37,309 nt of DNA, taken from assembly GCA_903898785.1 (NCBI GenBank), contig CAIUGU010000129.1:1-37309 (forward strand). Direction: 5' to 3'. The stretch's first letter is position 1. The number at the start of each line of letters is the position of its first letter. The translations under genes and the position numbers were made by a program. The DNA comes from an uncultured Pseudomonadota bacterium (lineage in GTDB: Bacteria; Pseudomonadota; Gammaproteobacteria; Steroidobacterales; Steroidobacteraceae). The notes below the pieces were generated by a model, which made no database searches, had not been told where the DNA came from, and saw only the letters and a program-made list of their open reading frames with translations. Shown here piece after piece: positions 17,937 through 27,414 of this stretch.

Positions 17937-19442
17937 ATGAGTCGTCCCACCCCATCGCTTCGAGAGTCGCTCGGCCTCACGCTGCTGCCGAGTTCGTTCG
18001 CGCAGCTGCCGCCGGCCATGCACGAACGGGTGGCGCCGACGCCGGTCTCGCGGCCGGCCCTGATCCGCATCAACGACGCGCTGGCTGCCGAGCTGCAGTT
18101 GCCGCTGGCCGCCCTCGGCGCCGACGTACTCGCGAGCCTGTTTTCGGGGAACGTGCTGCCCGCCGGTGCCGCGCCGATCGCGATGGGTTACGCGGGCCAT
18201 CAGTTCGGCGGCTTCGTGCCCCAGCTGGGCGACGGCCGGGCGATCCTGCTGGGAGAAGCACAGGCCGGGGACGGCCGTCGCTACGACATCCAGCTGAAAG
18301 GCTCGGGCCGGACCCGGTACTCCCGCCGCGGCGATGGACGCGCCGCACTCGGCCCCGTGCTGCGCGAGTACGTGGTCAGCGAGGCGATGCATGCCCTCGG
18401 CATCCCGACGACGCGCGCGCTGGCAGCGGTCACGACCGGGGAGACCGTGCAGCGTGAGCTGCCGCTGCCGGGGGCCATCTTCACCCGCGTCGCGGCCAGC
18501 CATGTGCGCGTCGGTACGTTCGAGTTCGCGGCGACACTGCCCGACGGGCAGCCGCTCCGTGCGCTGGTGGGCCATGTCATCGAGCGGCTGTATCCGTCGG
18601 CCCGTACCGAGGCGAGCCCTGCGCTCGCGCTGCTGCGAGGGGTCGTCGAACGGCAAGCGTCGCTGGTTGCACGGTGGATGCACGTCGGTTTCATCCACGG
18701 CGTGATGAACACCGACAACATGGCGCTCTCCGGCGAGACCATCGACTTCGGGCCCTGCGCCTTCATGGACGCCTACGACCCGGCGACCGTCTTCAGCGCC
18801 ATCGACACCCAAGGCCGCTATGCATATGGGAACCAGCCGCCCATCGCGCAGTGGAACCTGGCTCGCCTTGCCGAGACGTTGTTGCCGCTGCTCGACCCCG
18901 ATCCCGAGCGCGCCGTGAGCCTGGCGGAGGACATGCTGGCGCATTTCGCCACCTGCTTCCGCGAGCGCTGGCTGTGGGGGCTGCGCGCCAAGCTCGGTCT
19001 GACCCGGGCAGAGGAGGGCGATCTCGCGCTCGGCGAACGCTTCCTGACGCTGCTGCAGCAGCAACACGTGGATTTCACGCTGGCGTTCCGCCGTCTTTGC
19101 GAGGCCGCCGACGCGCCCGCGTCGCTGTCGGTGCGCTCGCTGTTCGAGGCTCCCGAGGGGTTCGACGCCTGGGCAGTCGACTGGCGCCGTCGGCTGGACG
19201 CCGAGGGGGTGCCGGCGGTCGATCGTGCGCAGGCCATGCGGTACGCGAACCCGCTGTACATCCCGCGCAACCATCTGGTGGAAGAGGCGATTGCCGCCGC
19301 CCAGGGGCAGGGGGACTTCGGTCCCTTCGCGGAGCTGGTCGAAGTGCTGTCGCGGCCCTTCGACGGGCAACCGGGACGGGAGCGCCATGCGCTGCCGCCG
19401 CAGCCGGACCAGCGGGTCTTCCGGACCTACTGCGGGACCTGA
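17937..19442 (+). CDS. selO: Protein adenylyltransferase SelO (YdiU/UPF0061)
   Basis: SelO is a pseudokinase that transfers AMP from ATP to Ser, Thr or Tyr of proteins, and in E. coli it is linked to redox stress. The 501-residue sequence has the family blocks [59 protein letters not shown], then [20 protein letters not shown] with the catalytic Asn/Asp and metal-binding DFGP. It ends TYCGT, where the Cys is the site of selenocysteine in some eukaryotic homologues. It is divergent from the kgtP-like gene. Confidence 0.96.
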   Translation: MSRPTPSLRESLGLTLLPSSFAQLPPAMHERVAPTPVSRPALIRINDALAAELQLPLAALGADVLASLFSGNVLPAGAAPIAMGYAGHQFGGFVPQLGDGRAILLGEAQAGDGRRYDIQLKGSGRTRYSRRGDGRAALGPVLREYVVSEAMHALGIPTTRALAAVTTGETVQRELPLPGAIFTRVAASHVRVGTFEFAATLPDGQPLRALVGHVIERLYPSARTEASPALALLRGVVERQASLVARWMHVGFIHGVMNTDNMALSGETIDFGPCAFMDAYDPATVFSAIDTQGRYAYGNQPPIAQWNLARLAETLLPLLDPDPERAVSLAEDMLAHFATCFRERWLWGLRAKLGLTRAEEGDLALGERFLTLLQQQHVDFTLAFRRLCEAADAPASLSVRSLFEAPEGFDAWAVDWRRRLDAEGVPAVDRAQAMRYANPLYIPRNHLVEEAIAAAQGQGDFGPFAELVEVLSRPFDGQPGRERHALPPQPDQRVFRTYCGT

Positions 19443-19538
19443 CGCGCCGGACGACCCGGCCGGTTTTCCGGCGAGTTCACAGACGCGGCTGCGTTGGCGC
19501 GCTATGGTTCATTCGAGGACAACGTCTTTCTGCCGGCA

Positions 19539-20225
19539 ATGGGAACCATGGCTACAGGATTTGGCATCGGCGTCAGCAGGTTTCAGGGCACCGCCCTGCT
19601 CGGCGGCTTGCTGGCGTGGTCCGTCGCGCTGGTGTTGCTGCGTGTCGTCTGGACGCAGACTGGGTACTACCTGTTCCTGCTGTGGAACCTGTTCCTTGCC
19701 GTGGTGCCGCTGTTCGCGTCGGCCCTGCTGCGCAAGGCGGCCATGCGCAACTCGCCGGATGCGGTGCAGCTCTTGCTGCTCGTACTGTGGCTGCTCTTCC
19801 TGCCGAATGCGCCTTACATCCTGACCGACCTTGTGCACCTCACGCCCGACGGCTCGCGCCTGTACTGGTATGACCTCGGCATGGTGCTGTCCTGTGCGGG
19901 CACCGGCTTGCTGCTCGGGTACCTGTCGTTGTTCGACGTGCACGAGCTGTTCGAGCGCCGCTTCGGCCGGCGATTCGGCTGGAGCGCTGCCGTGGTTGCG
20001 CTGCTGGCGTCCGGCTACGGCGTGTATCTCGGGCGAGTGCAGCGCTGGAACAGCTGGGACGTGGTGACGAATCCGCAGAGCCTGTTCATGTCGATCGTCG
20101 ACACCGCGATCAATCCCGCGGATCACCTGCACGCTTACGCGTTGAGCGGCCTCTTCGGCGTAGGCCTGGTCGCAGGATACGCCACGCTGCATGCGATGAC
20201 AGGCCGGCAGCGCGTCCTGTCCTGA
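19539..20225 (+). CDS. DUF1361 integral membrane protein
   Basis: A 228-residue membrane protein of unknown function. The DUF1361 core is clear: LLWLFLPNAPYILTDLVHL-like text (here LWLLFLPNAPYILTDLVHL), then WYDLGMVLSCAGTGLLLGYLSLF, VHELFERRFG, YGVYLGRVQRWNSWDVV. Six or seven hydrophobic segments can be counted. The start is uncertain: ATG at 19539 or 19548, or TTG at 19494. The gene lies 96 bp after selO in the same direction. I see nothing in it that reveals a substrate. Confidence 0.78.
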   Translation: MGTMATGFGIGVSRFQGTALLGGLLAWSVALVLLRVVWTQTGYYLFLLWNLFLAVVPLFASALLRKAAMRNSPDAVQLLLLVLWLLFLPNAPYILTDLVHLTPDGSRLYWYDLGMVLSCAGTGLLLGYLSLFDVHELFERRFGRRFGWSAAVVALLASGYGVYLGRVQRWNSWDVVTNPQSLFMSIVDTAINPADHLHAYALSGLFGVGLVAGYATLHAMTGRQRVLS

Positions 20226-20287
20226 CGCGCAGCGAAACCCCCGATTGACGCGGCATCGCCCTGCTACGATGCGGGCGGGGGTAACTC

Positions 20288-21466
20288 ATGTCCGGCCATT
20301 CCATGCACCGCCAGGTGCTGATCCTTGCGAGCGCGCAGGCACTTTTCCAGACCGCATCCGTAGCGGTCGTCACCGTGGGCGCGTTGGCGGGCAGCCAGAT
20401 CGCAGCAGCGGCGCAACTCGCGACGGCGCCCGTGGCCTCGATGATGCTGGGCACGGCCATCGCGACGGTGCCGGCCTCGTTGTGGATGGCGCGTGCCGGC
20501 CGGAAGCCCGGCTTTCTGTTCGGCGCGTTGCTCGGAGTGCTGGGAGGATTGCTGGCGGCGGCCGGCATCTGGCAGCGATCGCTGTTGGTGTTGTCGCTCG
20601 GCACGCTGCTCGTCGGCGCGTACCAGGGCTTTGCGCAGTTCTACCGCTTCGCCGCCGCTGAAGTCGCCGAGCCCGCCTTTCGTCCGCGCGCGATCGGCTG
20701 GGTGCTCGCAGGGGGTGTCGTCGCCGCGCTGCTCGGTCCGATGATCGGCCGCTTCGGCGGACCGCTGCTCGAACCCGAATACACCGGTTCGTTCCTGCTG
20801 CTCGCCGCAGTGTCGGTGCTCGCGATGATCCTGCTGTCCGGGCTCAGGATCCCGCTGCCCGCGACAGGGTCAGAGGACGGGACGGCACGCCCGCTCGGCG
20901 AGATCGTCCGCCAGCCGACATACCTGGTCGCGTTGTTCGGCGCGGCTACCGGGTTCGGTGCGATGGTGCTCGCGATGACGGCCACGCCGCTCGCGATGGT
21001 CCATCACCAGCATTCGCTCGGTGCCGCAGCGACGGTCATCCAGCTGCACGTGCTCGGCATGTTCCTGCCGTCGTTCTTCACGGGATCGCTGATCGCGCGC
21101 TTCGGTGTCGTGCCCATCATGCTCGCGGGTGTTGCGCTGCTTGCCGGCCACGTGCTGCTGGCCCTGTCCGGCACCGCTTTCAGTTCATTCGCGAGTGCGC
21201 TGGTGCTGCTCGGGGTCGGCTGGAACTTCCTGTACATCGGCGGCACGACCTTGTTGACGACGACGTACACGGCCGCCGAGCGGGGTCGCGCGCAGGCAGC
21301 CAACGACCTGTCGATCTTCCTGGTCGGACTCGCGGCCTCGCTGAGTGCCGGTGCGCTGCTGGAGTTCGCGAGCTGGCAGACGTTGAATGTGCTGCTGTTG
21401 CCGTGGCTCGGGCTCGCCGCCGCGGCGCTCGTGTGGCTCTTGTATCAGCGGCGGGTGAGTCCCTAG
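20288..21466 (+). CDS. MFS transporter, substrate unknown
   Basis: A 392-residue protein with about 12 hydrophobic segments. The MFS cytoplasmic loop is seen as LWMARAGRKPGFLFGALLG, and a second copy in the C-terminal half as LIARFGVVPIMLAGV. Similar proteins are annotated as MFS permeases near flavin or drug-resistance genes, but I cannot name a substrate. ATG 20288 follows GGGGGTAACTC. The stop TAG (21464-21466) is interlocked with the TAG of the opposite gene: both read from one CTAG. Confidence 0.8.
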   Translation: MSGHSMHRQVLILASAQALFQTASVAVVTVGALAGSQIAAAAQLATAPVASMMLGTAIATVPASLWMARAGRKPGFLFGALLGVLGGLLAAAGIWQRSLLVLSLGTLLVGAYQGFAQFYRFAAAEVAEPAFRPRAIGWVLAGGVVAALLGPMIGRFGGPLLEPEYTGSFLLLAAVSVLAMILLSGLRIPLPATGSEDGTARPLGEIVRQPTYLVALFGAATGFGAMVLAMTATPLAMVHHQHSLGAAATVIQLHVLGMFLPSFFTGSLIARFGVVPIMLAGVALLAGHVLLALSGTAFSSFASALVLLGVGWNFLYIGGTTLLTTTYTAAERGRAQAANDLSIFLVGLAASLSAGALLEFASWQTLNVLLLPWLGLAAAALVWLLYQRRVSP

Positions 21467-22113
21467 GATTTCCACGACGTGGCCGTCACGCGCGGCAGGT
21501 CGAACATGATCTCGGGCGTGATCTCGGCATAGGCGCCGAGTCCGCCGGCACGCAGGATCGGATGTGCTGCCGCGGTCTGGTACACGCCGTTGCGGATGAG
21601 CGCGCGGTCGATGTGCACGCCGACCACCTGGCCGAGCACGAGCCAGCCATCCACGGCGCGTCCGTCGAGCGCCTTCAACCGGATGATATCGAGCAGCCGG
21701 CATTCCATCGCGACAGGACTTTCGCCGACGCGCGGCACGTTGACCTGCCGGCATGGCAGCGGCGTGAGGCCCGCGAACTCGAATTCGCTGACGCCGTGCG
21801 GCAACGTCTGCGATGACTGGTTCATGGCCTCGGCGAGCGGGCGCGTGGCGAGGTTCCACACGAACTCGCCCGTCGCTTCGATGTTGCTGACGGTGTCTTT
21901 CCAGCGCTGGCTCGAGAAGCCGATGATCGGCGGCGTGTAATTGAGCGCGTTGAAAAAGCTGTAGGGCGCGAGGTTGAGGCGGCCCTCCTTGTCGCGGCTC
22001 GATATCCAGCCGATGGGCCGCGGCGCCACCAGCGCATTGAAAGGATCGTGTGCGAGACCGTGGCCCTTCGCGGGATCGTAATAGTGCAGGTCTTCGATCA
22101 ACGGCAGGGTCAT
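21463..22113 (-). CDS. Flavin-reductase-like FMN-binding split-barrel protein
   Basis: A 216-residue protein of the flavin reductase/DIM6-NTAB family: YDPAKGHGLAHDPFNALVAPRPIGWISS, LNLAPYSFFNALNYTPPIIGF, KDTVSNIEATGEFVWNLAT (first 19 residues) and CRLLDIIRL. The RPIGW-IS and NLAPYSFFN blocks bind FMN. Proteins of this subgroup supply reduced flavin or act on small substrates; the partner is unknown. The start is ATG 22113 (MTLPLIEDLHYYDP), since upstream residues have no similarity. Its stop shares a CTAG with that of the MFS gene on the other strand. Confidence 0.88.
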   Translation of the reverse strand: MTLPLIEDLHYYDPAKGHGLAHDPFNALVAPRPIGWISSRDKEGRLNLAPYSFFNALNYTPPIIGFSSQRWKDTVSNIEATGEFVWNLATRPLAEAMNQSSQTLPHGVSEFEFAGLTPLPCRQVNVPRVGESPVAMECRLLDIIRLKALDGRAVDGWLVLGQVVGVHIDRALIRNGVYQTAAAHPILRAGGLGAYAEITPEIMFDLPRVTATSWKS

Positions 22114-22158
22114 GGGTGCGTCAAGCCATGCGGCAGGGGAGGGGTCGCAGTATGCCGC

Positions 22159-22189
22159 AAAAAAAAGCCCCACGCGGAGTGGGGCTTTT
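22159..22189 (-). terminator. Rho-independent terminator after exported methyltransferase gene
   Basis: GCCCCAC (22167-22173) and GTGGGGC (22179-22185) form a stem with a five-base loop, and flanking AAAA/TTTT extends it. Eight A residues at 22159-22166 become a U8 tract on the minus strand. It lies 35 bp downstream of the methyltransferase stop, in the right orientation, and before the flavin-reductase-like gene. Confidence 0.9.
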
Positions 22190-22223
22190 CGGGACCGCTG
22201 CGCGGGCAGCGCGGTGTTCGCGG

Positions 22224-22943
22224 TTACTTCGCGGGCTTGCGCGCGATGAACAGGAACTGGTCCGTGGCGCGGCCGAGGCGCGCGTCGTCGATGGGCAGCG
22301 TGTGGTCGTCTGCGTTCTGGCGCAGGATGTTCGATTCCCTGGCGATCTCGAAGCCCGCGTCCTGCAGCCACTTCTTGGCATCCGTATCCATCATGCGGTG
22401 CATCTTCGCGTTGTCCTGGCCCATCCGGCCCTGGTGGTCGATGACCGCGACCTGGCCGCCCGGCTTCAGCGCGTTGAAGATCTCCTTGAGGTAGGGCACG
22501 TTCCGTTCCGCATTGCCATGGTGCATGTTGAGTGCGGTGACGGCGACGTCCACCGAGTTGGCAGGCAGCTCGGCGATAGCGCCGAAGTACGCTTCCGTGT
22601 TGCCGAGCGATGCGGCGATGTCCTTCTGCGCCTGGCCGTTGTTCTGCTGGAGCGCGCGCGGGCCGAACTGCGAGATGACCTTGCCCTTCGGGCCGACCGC
22701 GGCCGACAGCACGCGAGTGAACCAGCCGCCGCCGGCACCGACGTCGAGCGCCGTCATGCCTTCCTTGACACCGAGCGCTTCCATCACCTGGTATGGACGG
22801 CGCGCACCGTCGCGGTTCCGGTCTTCGAGAGGGCGGGACTCCGCACTCAGCTTCTGCATGAAGTCGGCCGGCAACGCCATGACATTGGCGGTCAGCCCGA
22901 GCAGGCAGGCTGCCAGACAGGTCTTCCTGAGTGTTGAAATCAC
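22224..22943 (-). CDS. Exported class I SAM-dependent methyltransferase-like protein
   Basis: A 239-residue protein. It has a signal peptide (MISTLRKTCLAACLLGLTAN, probable cut after VMA) followed by a methyltransferase fold: ALDVGAGGGWFTRVLSAAVG (motif I), VDVAVTALNMHHGNAE (motif II region) and LKPGGQVAVIDHQG. The start is GTG, fixed by a strong AAGGAGG eight bases upstream and by the signal peptide. SAM is not normally found outside the cytoplasm, so an exported methyltransferase is odd, though this family is widespread in proteobacteria. It might bind something else. A strong terminator follows. Confidence 0.85.
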   Translation of the reverse strand: MISTLRKTCLAACLLGLTANVMALPADFMQKLSAESRPLEDRNRDGARRPYQVMEALGVKEGMTALDVGAGGGWFTRVLSAAVGPKGKVISQFGPRALQQNNGQAQKDIAASLGNTEAYFGAIAELPANSVDVAVTALNMHHGNAERNVPYLKEIFNALKPGGQVAVIDHQGRMGQDNAKMHRMMDTDAKKWLQDAGFEIARESNILRQNADDHTLPIDDARLGRATDQFLFIARKPAK

Positions 22944-23228
22944 GAGTCGCCCCTCCTTAATCGAACAATGAAATGGACTGCGGCATCGAGTCCGGATTCA
23001 CGGCTGCCGCGGTTGGCCGCAAGAATAGCCCCCCTTGCCCGCTTGTCCAAGGTGTGGGCGTAGCGACCGGTCGTTAGGCGCCTCCGGGCGCGCAGAGTTC
23101 CCGGAAGCTCAAGATCGCATGGGCGCCTTTGCCGTCGCGAGCCACGAATCCTGTATTGGCTGCGGCCCGATGCCTCGCAGCAGGGGATTGGCGACGCAAC
23201 GCGGTCTCGAAACCTGTGCAGAGGTTCC

Positions 23229-24155
23229 CTAGCGACCGTTGCCGCGCTCCTTGTCCTTCTGCTCGCGACCCTTTCCCTGGGAGCGCGAATCGCCCTGCGG
23301 GTCATTGTTCCGACCTGCCCCGGCGTCGTCGCGGCGATCGCCTTGCGGCTCGGGCTGCTGCCGGGATTCCGGCCGGACCCGCTGTTGCTCAGGCACGCGC
23401 TCAGCGCGTTGGGACTCCTGCTGGGGACGCTCCGCGCGCGGTTGTTGCTCCGGGGCGCGTTCAGGCCGTTGCCGTTCTGCTGTGGGCGAACGCCGATCCT
23501 GCTCCCGTTGTCCGGTCTCCGGGCGGGTCTGCGGCGCCGGGCTGGTGCGGACCCGTTGGTCCTGCTTCTGCCAATACTCCCTGGTGGTCGAGTCGCCGGG
23601 TTGATACCGGTACTTCTCGGCGCGGATCGTCACCTGTTGCTCCGTAGCGCGGGGATAGGCCTTGCCCGAGTACTCGCGTTGGTAGGTCGGCAACGGGGCT
23701 GGGCGCGGTGCCGACTGCCGGTCCCATTGGTCCCAGCCACGGCGGCGATTGTTCCAGTCGCGTCCCCAATGGTCGGCCCAGCGCGGCGGCGCATCGTCAC
23801 GCCAGTTGCGGAAATACACTGGCGGGCGACGGTAGTAGCGCACCGGCACGCGCAGCACGTACACCGGCACGTAGTACGGGTCGATCAGGTCCCAGGGGCC
23901 GTCGAACCAGCTGCTCGCGTACCAGTTGTCCTGCTCGAACACCCAGTACAGGCCGTCATAGAAGAAGTAGTTCGATTCCAGCCTGGGGTCGTAGTACACG
24001 GGGTAGCCGGGCACCGGGATGAGATTCGGGAACGACGACACGTTGATGCCGATGCTGATGCCGGCGCTTCTGATGCCGAGGCCAAGGCTGACCTGCGCGT
24101 TCGCAGAGGGGGTGCAGCCAAGCGCCATCAGGATGGCAAGCGGGATGTAACGCAT
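23229..24155 (-). CDS. Exported Tyr/Trp-rich protein with low-complexity tail (paralogue A)
   Basis: I do not recognise a named family. The 308-residue product has a signal peptide (IPLAILMALGCTPSANA). The next 100 residues are aromatic: PGYPVYYDPRLESNYFFYDG, LYWVFEQDNWYASSWFDGPW, YVPVYVLRVPVRYYRRPPVY, WADHWGRDW. Then come PLPTYQREYSGKAYPR and YRYQP. From about residue 190 the chain is low-complexity, rich in Arg, Gln, Pro, Glu and Asp, and probably disordered. ATG 24155 has GGAGAA upstream. It has a clear paralogue in this window at 33356-34171. Its position next to no obvious partner gives no hint of function. Confidence 0.8.
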   Translation of the reverse strand: MRYIPLAILMALGCTPSANAQVSLGLGIRSAGISIGINVSSFPNLIPVPGYPVYYDPRLESNYFFYDGLYWVFEQDNWYASSWFDGPWDLIDPYYVPVYVLRVPVRYYRRPPVYFRNWRDDAPPRWADHWGRDWNNRRRGWDQWDRQSAPRPAPLPTYQREYSGKAYPRATEQQVTIRAEKYRYQPGDSTTREYWQKQDQRVRTSPAPQTRPETGQREQDRRSPTAERQRPERAPEQQPRAERPQQESQRAERVPEQQRVRPESRQQPEPQGDRRDDAGAGRNNDPQGDSRSQGKGREQKDKERGNGR

Positions 24156-24459
24156 GCGGGTTCTCCACAGGGTGCAGTGTCGACCGCCCTGGGGCGGCCG
24201 TCTTGTGCTGGTTGCGGCCAGCCGGATACCGGTGAGCGTCTTGCACGCAACCGCGCAGCCAATTGAGCGCCATTGAGGTGCGCCGGGCAATGGCATGCCG
24301 GCGCGTGGTTGCGTAGGAAGCGGACTACGTCGGTTCGTGATGGCGACTGCGACGGCTGGAGCCAGCGTCCGCAAGAAGAAGGGGCTGGCAGCTTGCGCCG
24401 CCAGCCCCTTCGAGGCCATGCACCGATTCTTGTTGTTCGATTATCCGTTCAAGTCCGGA
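24156..24459. other. 304-bp intergenic region
   Basis: Between the leftward TonB receptor gene and the leftward aromatic-rich protein gene. It holds the terminator at 24380-24411 and, to its left, the presumed promoter of the aromatic-rich protein. I see no further gene; short open frames here have no start signal or recognisable sequence. Confidence 0.5.
24380..24411 (-). terminator. Terminator hairpin after TonB-dependent receptor gene
   Basis: AAGGGGCTGGC (24380-24390) and GCCAGCCCCTT (24401-24411) form a perfect 11-bp stem with a 10-base loop. On the minus strand it is followed by CTTCTTGC, moderately U-rich. It lies 49 bp beyond the receptor stop. Confidence 0.75.
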
Positions 24460-27027
24460 TCAGAATGCCCGGCGGACCCGGATGCCGTAGGTGATCGGCG
24501 CTCCGTACACGACGGTGTTGTTGTCGAGGCCGCCGCCCGTGCCAATCGCGGCGATGTATTCCTCGTCCGAGACGTTGTTGATGTACCCCTGCGCCGTCCA
24601 TTCGCCCTTAGCGTACGTCAGCGAGACGTTCGTGAGGTCGCGCTTCGGGATCAACCAGAACTCCTCGCGGCGGATCAGGTTCACGTCCTGCTCGTCCGTA
24701 TGCGAGAAGTTGATGCGCGGCGTCCATGAACCGCCATTGCCCGTCATGAACTCGTAGTCCAGCGTGATGCCGTACGAGAGTTCCGGCGAGTAGATGTTGG
24801 GCGCGCCATCCAGTTGCCGGTAGTACGGTGCCCAGTTCGTGCACCCGCCCGGGACGATGCTCACCGCCTCGCCCGTTCTGCACTGGCGCAAGTCGTTGCC
24901 ACCCGCGCGAACCAGCGCATCCGGCGCTGCCGTGCGGTCGATGACGTTGATGCCTCCCAGTTCGGAGTCCACCCAACCGACGTTGGCCTGCAGGCCGAAG
25001 CCACCGAGCCTGGTGGTCAGCTCTGCCTCGATGCCCTGGATCTTCGCGCCGCCGACATTGAACACCGAGTTGCCGGCGCTGACCGTCGTCGCCTGGAACG
25101 CCTGCTGCTGGATGTTCTGGTAGTCCATGTAGAAGCCACCCACGCTCAGCTGGGCTCGACCATCCGCGAACTTGCCCTTCCAGCCGAGTTCGTAGTCGTC
25201 GACTTTCTCGGGCGCGAATTCACCCTGCGCCTGGGCGCCACCCGACTTGTAGCCACGTGAATAGAACACGTACATGAAGTTGTTGTCGTCGGGCGTCCAG
25301 TTCAGGCCCACCTTCCACGTGGGATTCTCGTCCTCGAACTTGGAGGCTTCGCCCACGGTGACGCAGGTGGTATTGGCCCAGTTGATGGAGCTGGTGTAAC
25401 GCGGAATGCCTTTCACCTGCGCAAGGCAATTGCCTGGAGCCGGCAGGCCCAGGAACGACAGATTGCCGGCGTTCGGTCCGATGACGGGAATGACACCACC
25501 CGACGTGAAGCGGCCCTTGGAGAAGTTCCTGTCGACGTTGTAGCGCGCACCGACCGTCAGCTCCAGGGTATCGGTGAACTTCCAGTTGATCTGGCCGAAC
25601 GCGCCCATGCTCCGCGTCGTCGTATCGATGTTGAGGACGAGGATGTTGGGGAATTCCAATGCGCCGCCCGTCCCGGACGTGAAGGTGGTCGGGCAGCGGG
25701 TGAACGCGCCACTGGAAGGGTCGATGCCGCAGGTGTAATCCTCGTTGACGAGGTTGACAGGGGTCCTTCGGTAGAACCACGACGCGCCGACGATCCAGTT
25801 GAACGGACCTTCGGGCGAGATCAGGTTGATCTCTTCGCTGTAGTAGTTGTTGTCCGGGCCCACGTCGTTGCGGGAGATCTGGGCGTTGGCGAACGAGGCG
25901 TCGGTGTCCTCGATGTACATGTTTTCGCTGTGCTGGAATCCCGTCAGCGAGCGGAGTGTGATGCCGTTGCCGAACTTGTAGTTGGCCTCGAGGCTGTGGC
26001 GTTCCACCGTGCCGAGGAACTGGGTCTCCAGCGAGTTGCTGCTCAAGATACTCGGATCGTGGGCAGGGTCCACCGAACCCTGCGTGGCGGAGGGAACGGC
26101 AGACGCATCGGGACCGTCGTAGTTCCAGTACCGCGAATGGATCTGGTTGCCGTTGACGTCCCTGAACGTCCGCGGGTTCGGCTGGCCGGGCGAACCTTCG
26201 TTGTCGCTGCGATTGGTTTCGCTGCGCCAGACCAGCTCCAGATTGTCGTTCGGTGCCCACAGCAGCGAGACGCGGGCATTCATGTCGTTGACGGAGCCCG
26301 CACGCTGGAAGGGGTTCCCGGGATCGGTGCCGATGATGGTACCGCGGCTGTAGAAGTAGCTGTTGCGGCGCTCGGTATTGAAGGCGATGCGCGCGGCCCA
26401 CGTGTCCGAAATCGGCAGGTTGACGGCGCCCTGGACCTTCTGGTCGCTGGAGTAGCCGAGCGTACCTTCGATGAAGCCGGTGATCCCGTCCGTCACGGAC
26501 GGCTTGACGGAGTTCAGGCGGATGGCGCCGCCGGTGGACGACGTGCCGATGAACGTGCCCTGCGGGCCACGCAGCACTTCGACCGTGCCGAGGTCGAGGA
26601 ACTGGTTGGAGAGGGTGATGGTCTCTGCGTTCAGCAGGCCGTCCTGCAACACTGCCACGCCCACCGCGATCGATGGCTGGATGGCCGAGTTGCCGATGCC
26701 GCGGATGTTGATGGAGTTGAAGCCGCCCGGGTTGTTGATCGTGACGTTCGGCGTCGACGTCTGGATGTCGGCGATGTTCTTGGTTCCCGTGCTGGCGAGG
26801 TCATCTGCGCTCAGCACGTTCATCGAGATGGCGGTGGTGCCTTCCGTCGTCGCGCGGCGCTCGGCCGTCACGATGATTTCCTCGAGTGCCGAGGCGCCCG
26901 GTGCTTCGCCGGCCTGCACGGTAGCTGCCATTGCAAGCGTGCTCGCGACGCTGAGGGCAAGCAGGCTGCTTCTCTGCAGCCGGCTCGCTGGTTCTTTGCG
27001 TCCGGATCCGGTTGTTGACTTGCGCAT
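24460..27027 (-). CDS. TonB-dependent outer-membrane receptor
   Basis: An 855-residue receptor that imports a ligand across the outer membrane using TonB energy. After a signal peptide (LLALSVASTLAMAATVQA) comes the TonB box, EEIIVTAERR (about 49-58). The plug has ISMNVLSADDLASTGTKNIA, NIRGIGNS and VEVLRGPQGTFIGTSSTGGA. The barrel ends YGIRVRRAF with the C-terminal Phe used for outer-membrane assembly. The form matches receptors abundant in aromatic- and steroid-degrading proteobacteria rather than typical siderophore receptors, but no ligand can be read. It is divergent from the small exported proteins at 27415, and the phenolic-oxidation operon follows 3 kb later. Confidence 0.93.
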   Translation of the reverse strand: MRKSTTGSGRKEPASRLQRSSLLALSVASTLAMAATVQAGEAPGASALEEIIVTAERRATTEGTTAISMNVLSADDLASTGTKNIADIQTSTPNVTINNPGGFNSINIRGIGNSAIQPSIAVGVAVLQDGLLNAETITLSNQFLDLGTVEVLRGPQGTFIGTSSTGGAIRLNSVKPSVTDGITGFIEGTLGYSSDQKVQGAVNLPISDTWAARIAFNTERRNSYFYSRGTIIGTDPGNPFQRAGSVNDMNARVSLLWAPNDNLELVWRSETNRSDNEGSPGQPNPRTFRDVNGNQIHSRYWNYDGPDASAVPSATQGSVDPAHDPSILSSNSLETQFLGTVERHSLEANYKFGNGITLRSLTGFQHSENMYIEDTDASFANAQISRNDVGPDNNYYSEEINLISPEGPFNWIVGASWFYRRTPVNLVNEDYTCGIDPSSGAFTRCPTTFTSGTGGALEFPNILVLNIDTTTRSMGAFGQINWKFTDTLELTVGARYNVDRNFSKGRFTSGGVIPVIGPNAGNLSFLGLPAPGNCLAQVKGIPRYTSSINWANTTCVTVGEASKFEDENPTWKVGLNWTPDDNNFMYVFYSRGYKSGGAQAQGEFAPEKVDDYELGWKGKFADGRAQLSVGGFYMDYQNIQQQAFQATTVSAGNSVFNVGGAKIQGIEAELTTRLGGFGLQANVGWVDSELGGINVIDRTAAPDALVRAGGNDLRQCRTGEAVSIVPGGCTNWAPYYRQLDGAPNIYSPELSYGITLDYEFMTGNGGSWTPRINFSHTDEQDVNLIRREEFWLIPKRDLTNVSLTYAKGEWTAQGYINNVSDEEYIAAIGTGGGLDNNTVVYGAPITYGIRVRRAF

Positions 27028-27414
27028 TGCTCAGTTCCCCTTTTGTGAGTTATTCAGACGAGACTCGGCAAGAAACGGAATCGATCAGGTGCAGTAAGGC
27101 AATGCCGTGCAGCCAGGCTGCGCGGACAGTCGTTGGTGTGGATATCCCCCGTCGTCCGGATTGTCGTCGAGGTCGTGCCTCGCGCAATCCGCATTGCTTT
27201 TGTGCCTAATTATTCAGGCGTGCATGTATCTATAATCCGAACGTCTGCAAATTACAACAAGCAGTGCCGTGCTCCGGCCGGAGCAGCGCGTGTCGCTGGC
27301 TGTCGCCACAAGGCGGAGACTGACGTTGGTACAATGCGAGGGGCTCTCTTCGGAGTGGCTCCGCAACGCGTGGCGAAATAGTAGACTCTCGTCAAATCAC
27401 GACTGGGGAGAGTG
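27028..27414. other. 387-bp divergent promoter region
   Basis: Between the TonB receptor (leftward) and the DWSGVW-type protein (rightward). A minus-strand promoter is possible: TTGTAA (27257-27252) and TATAGA (27234-27229), 17 bases apart, leaving a leader of about 200 bases before the receptor ATG. On the plus strand a perfect TATAAT lies at 27231-27236, overlapping it, without a good -35. TTATTCAGACG near 27050 recurs as TTATTCAGGCG near 27211. No gene is visible. Confidence 0.35.

Noticed and set aside
17799-19388. An open minus-strand frame of over 500 codons antisense to selO, continuous with kgtP
   Set aside because: selO is a complete conserved gene on the other strand. The antisense text is Arg/Gln/His-rich with no family similarity, as expected in GC-rich DNA.
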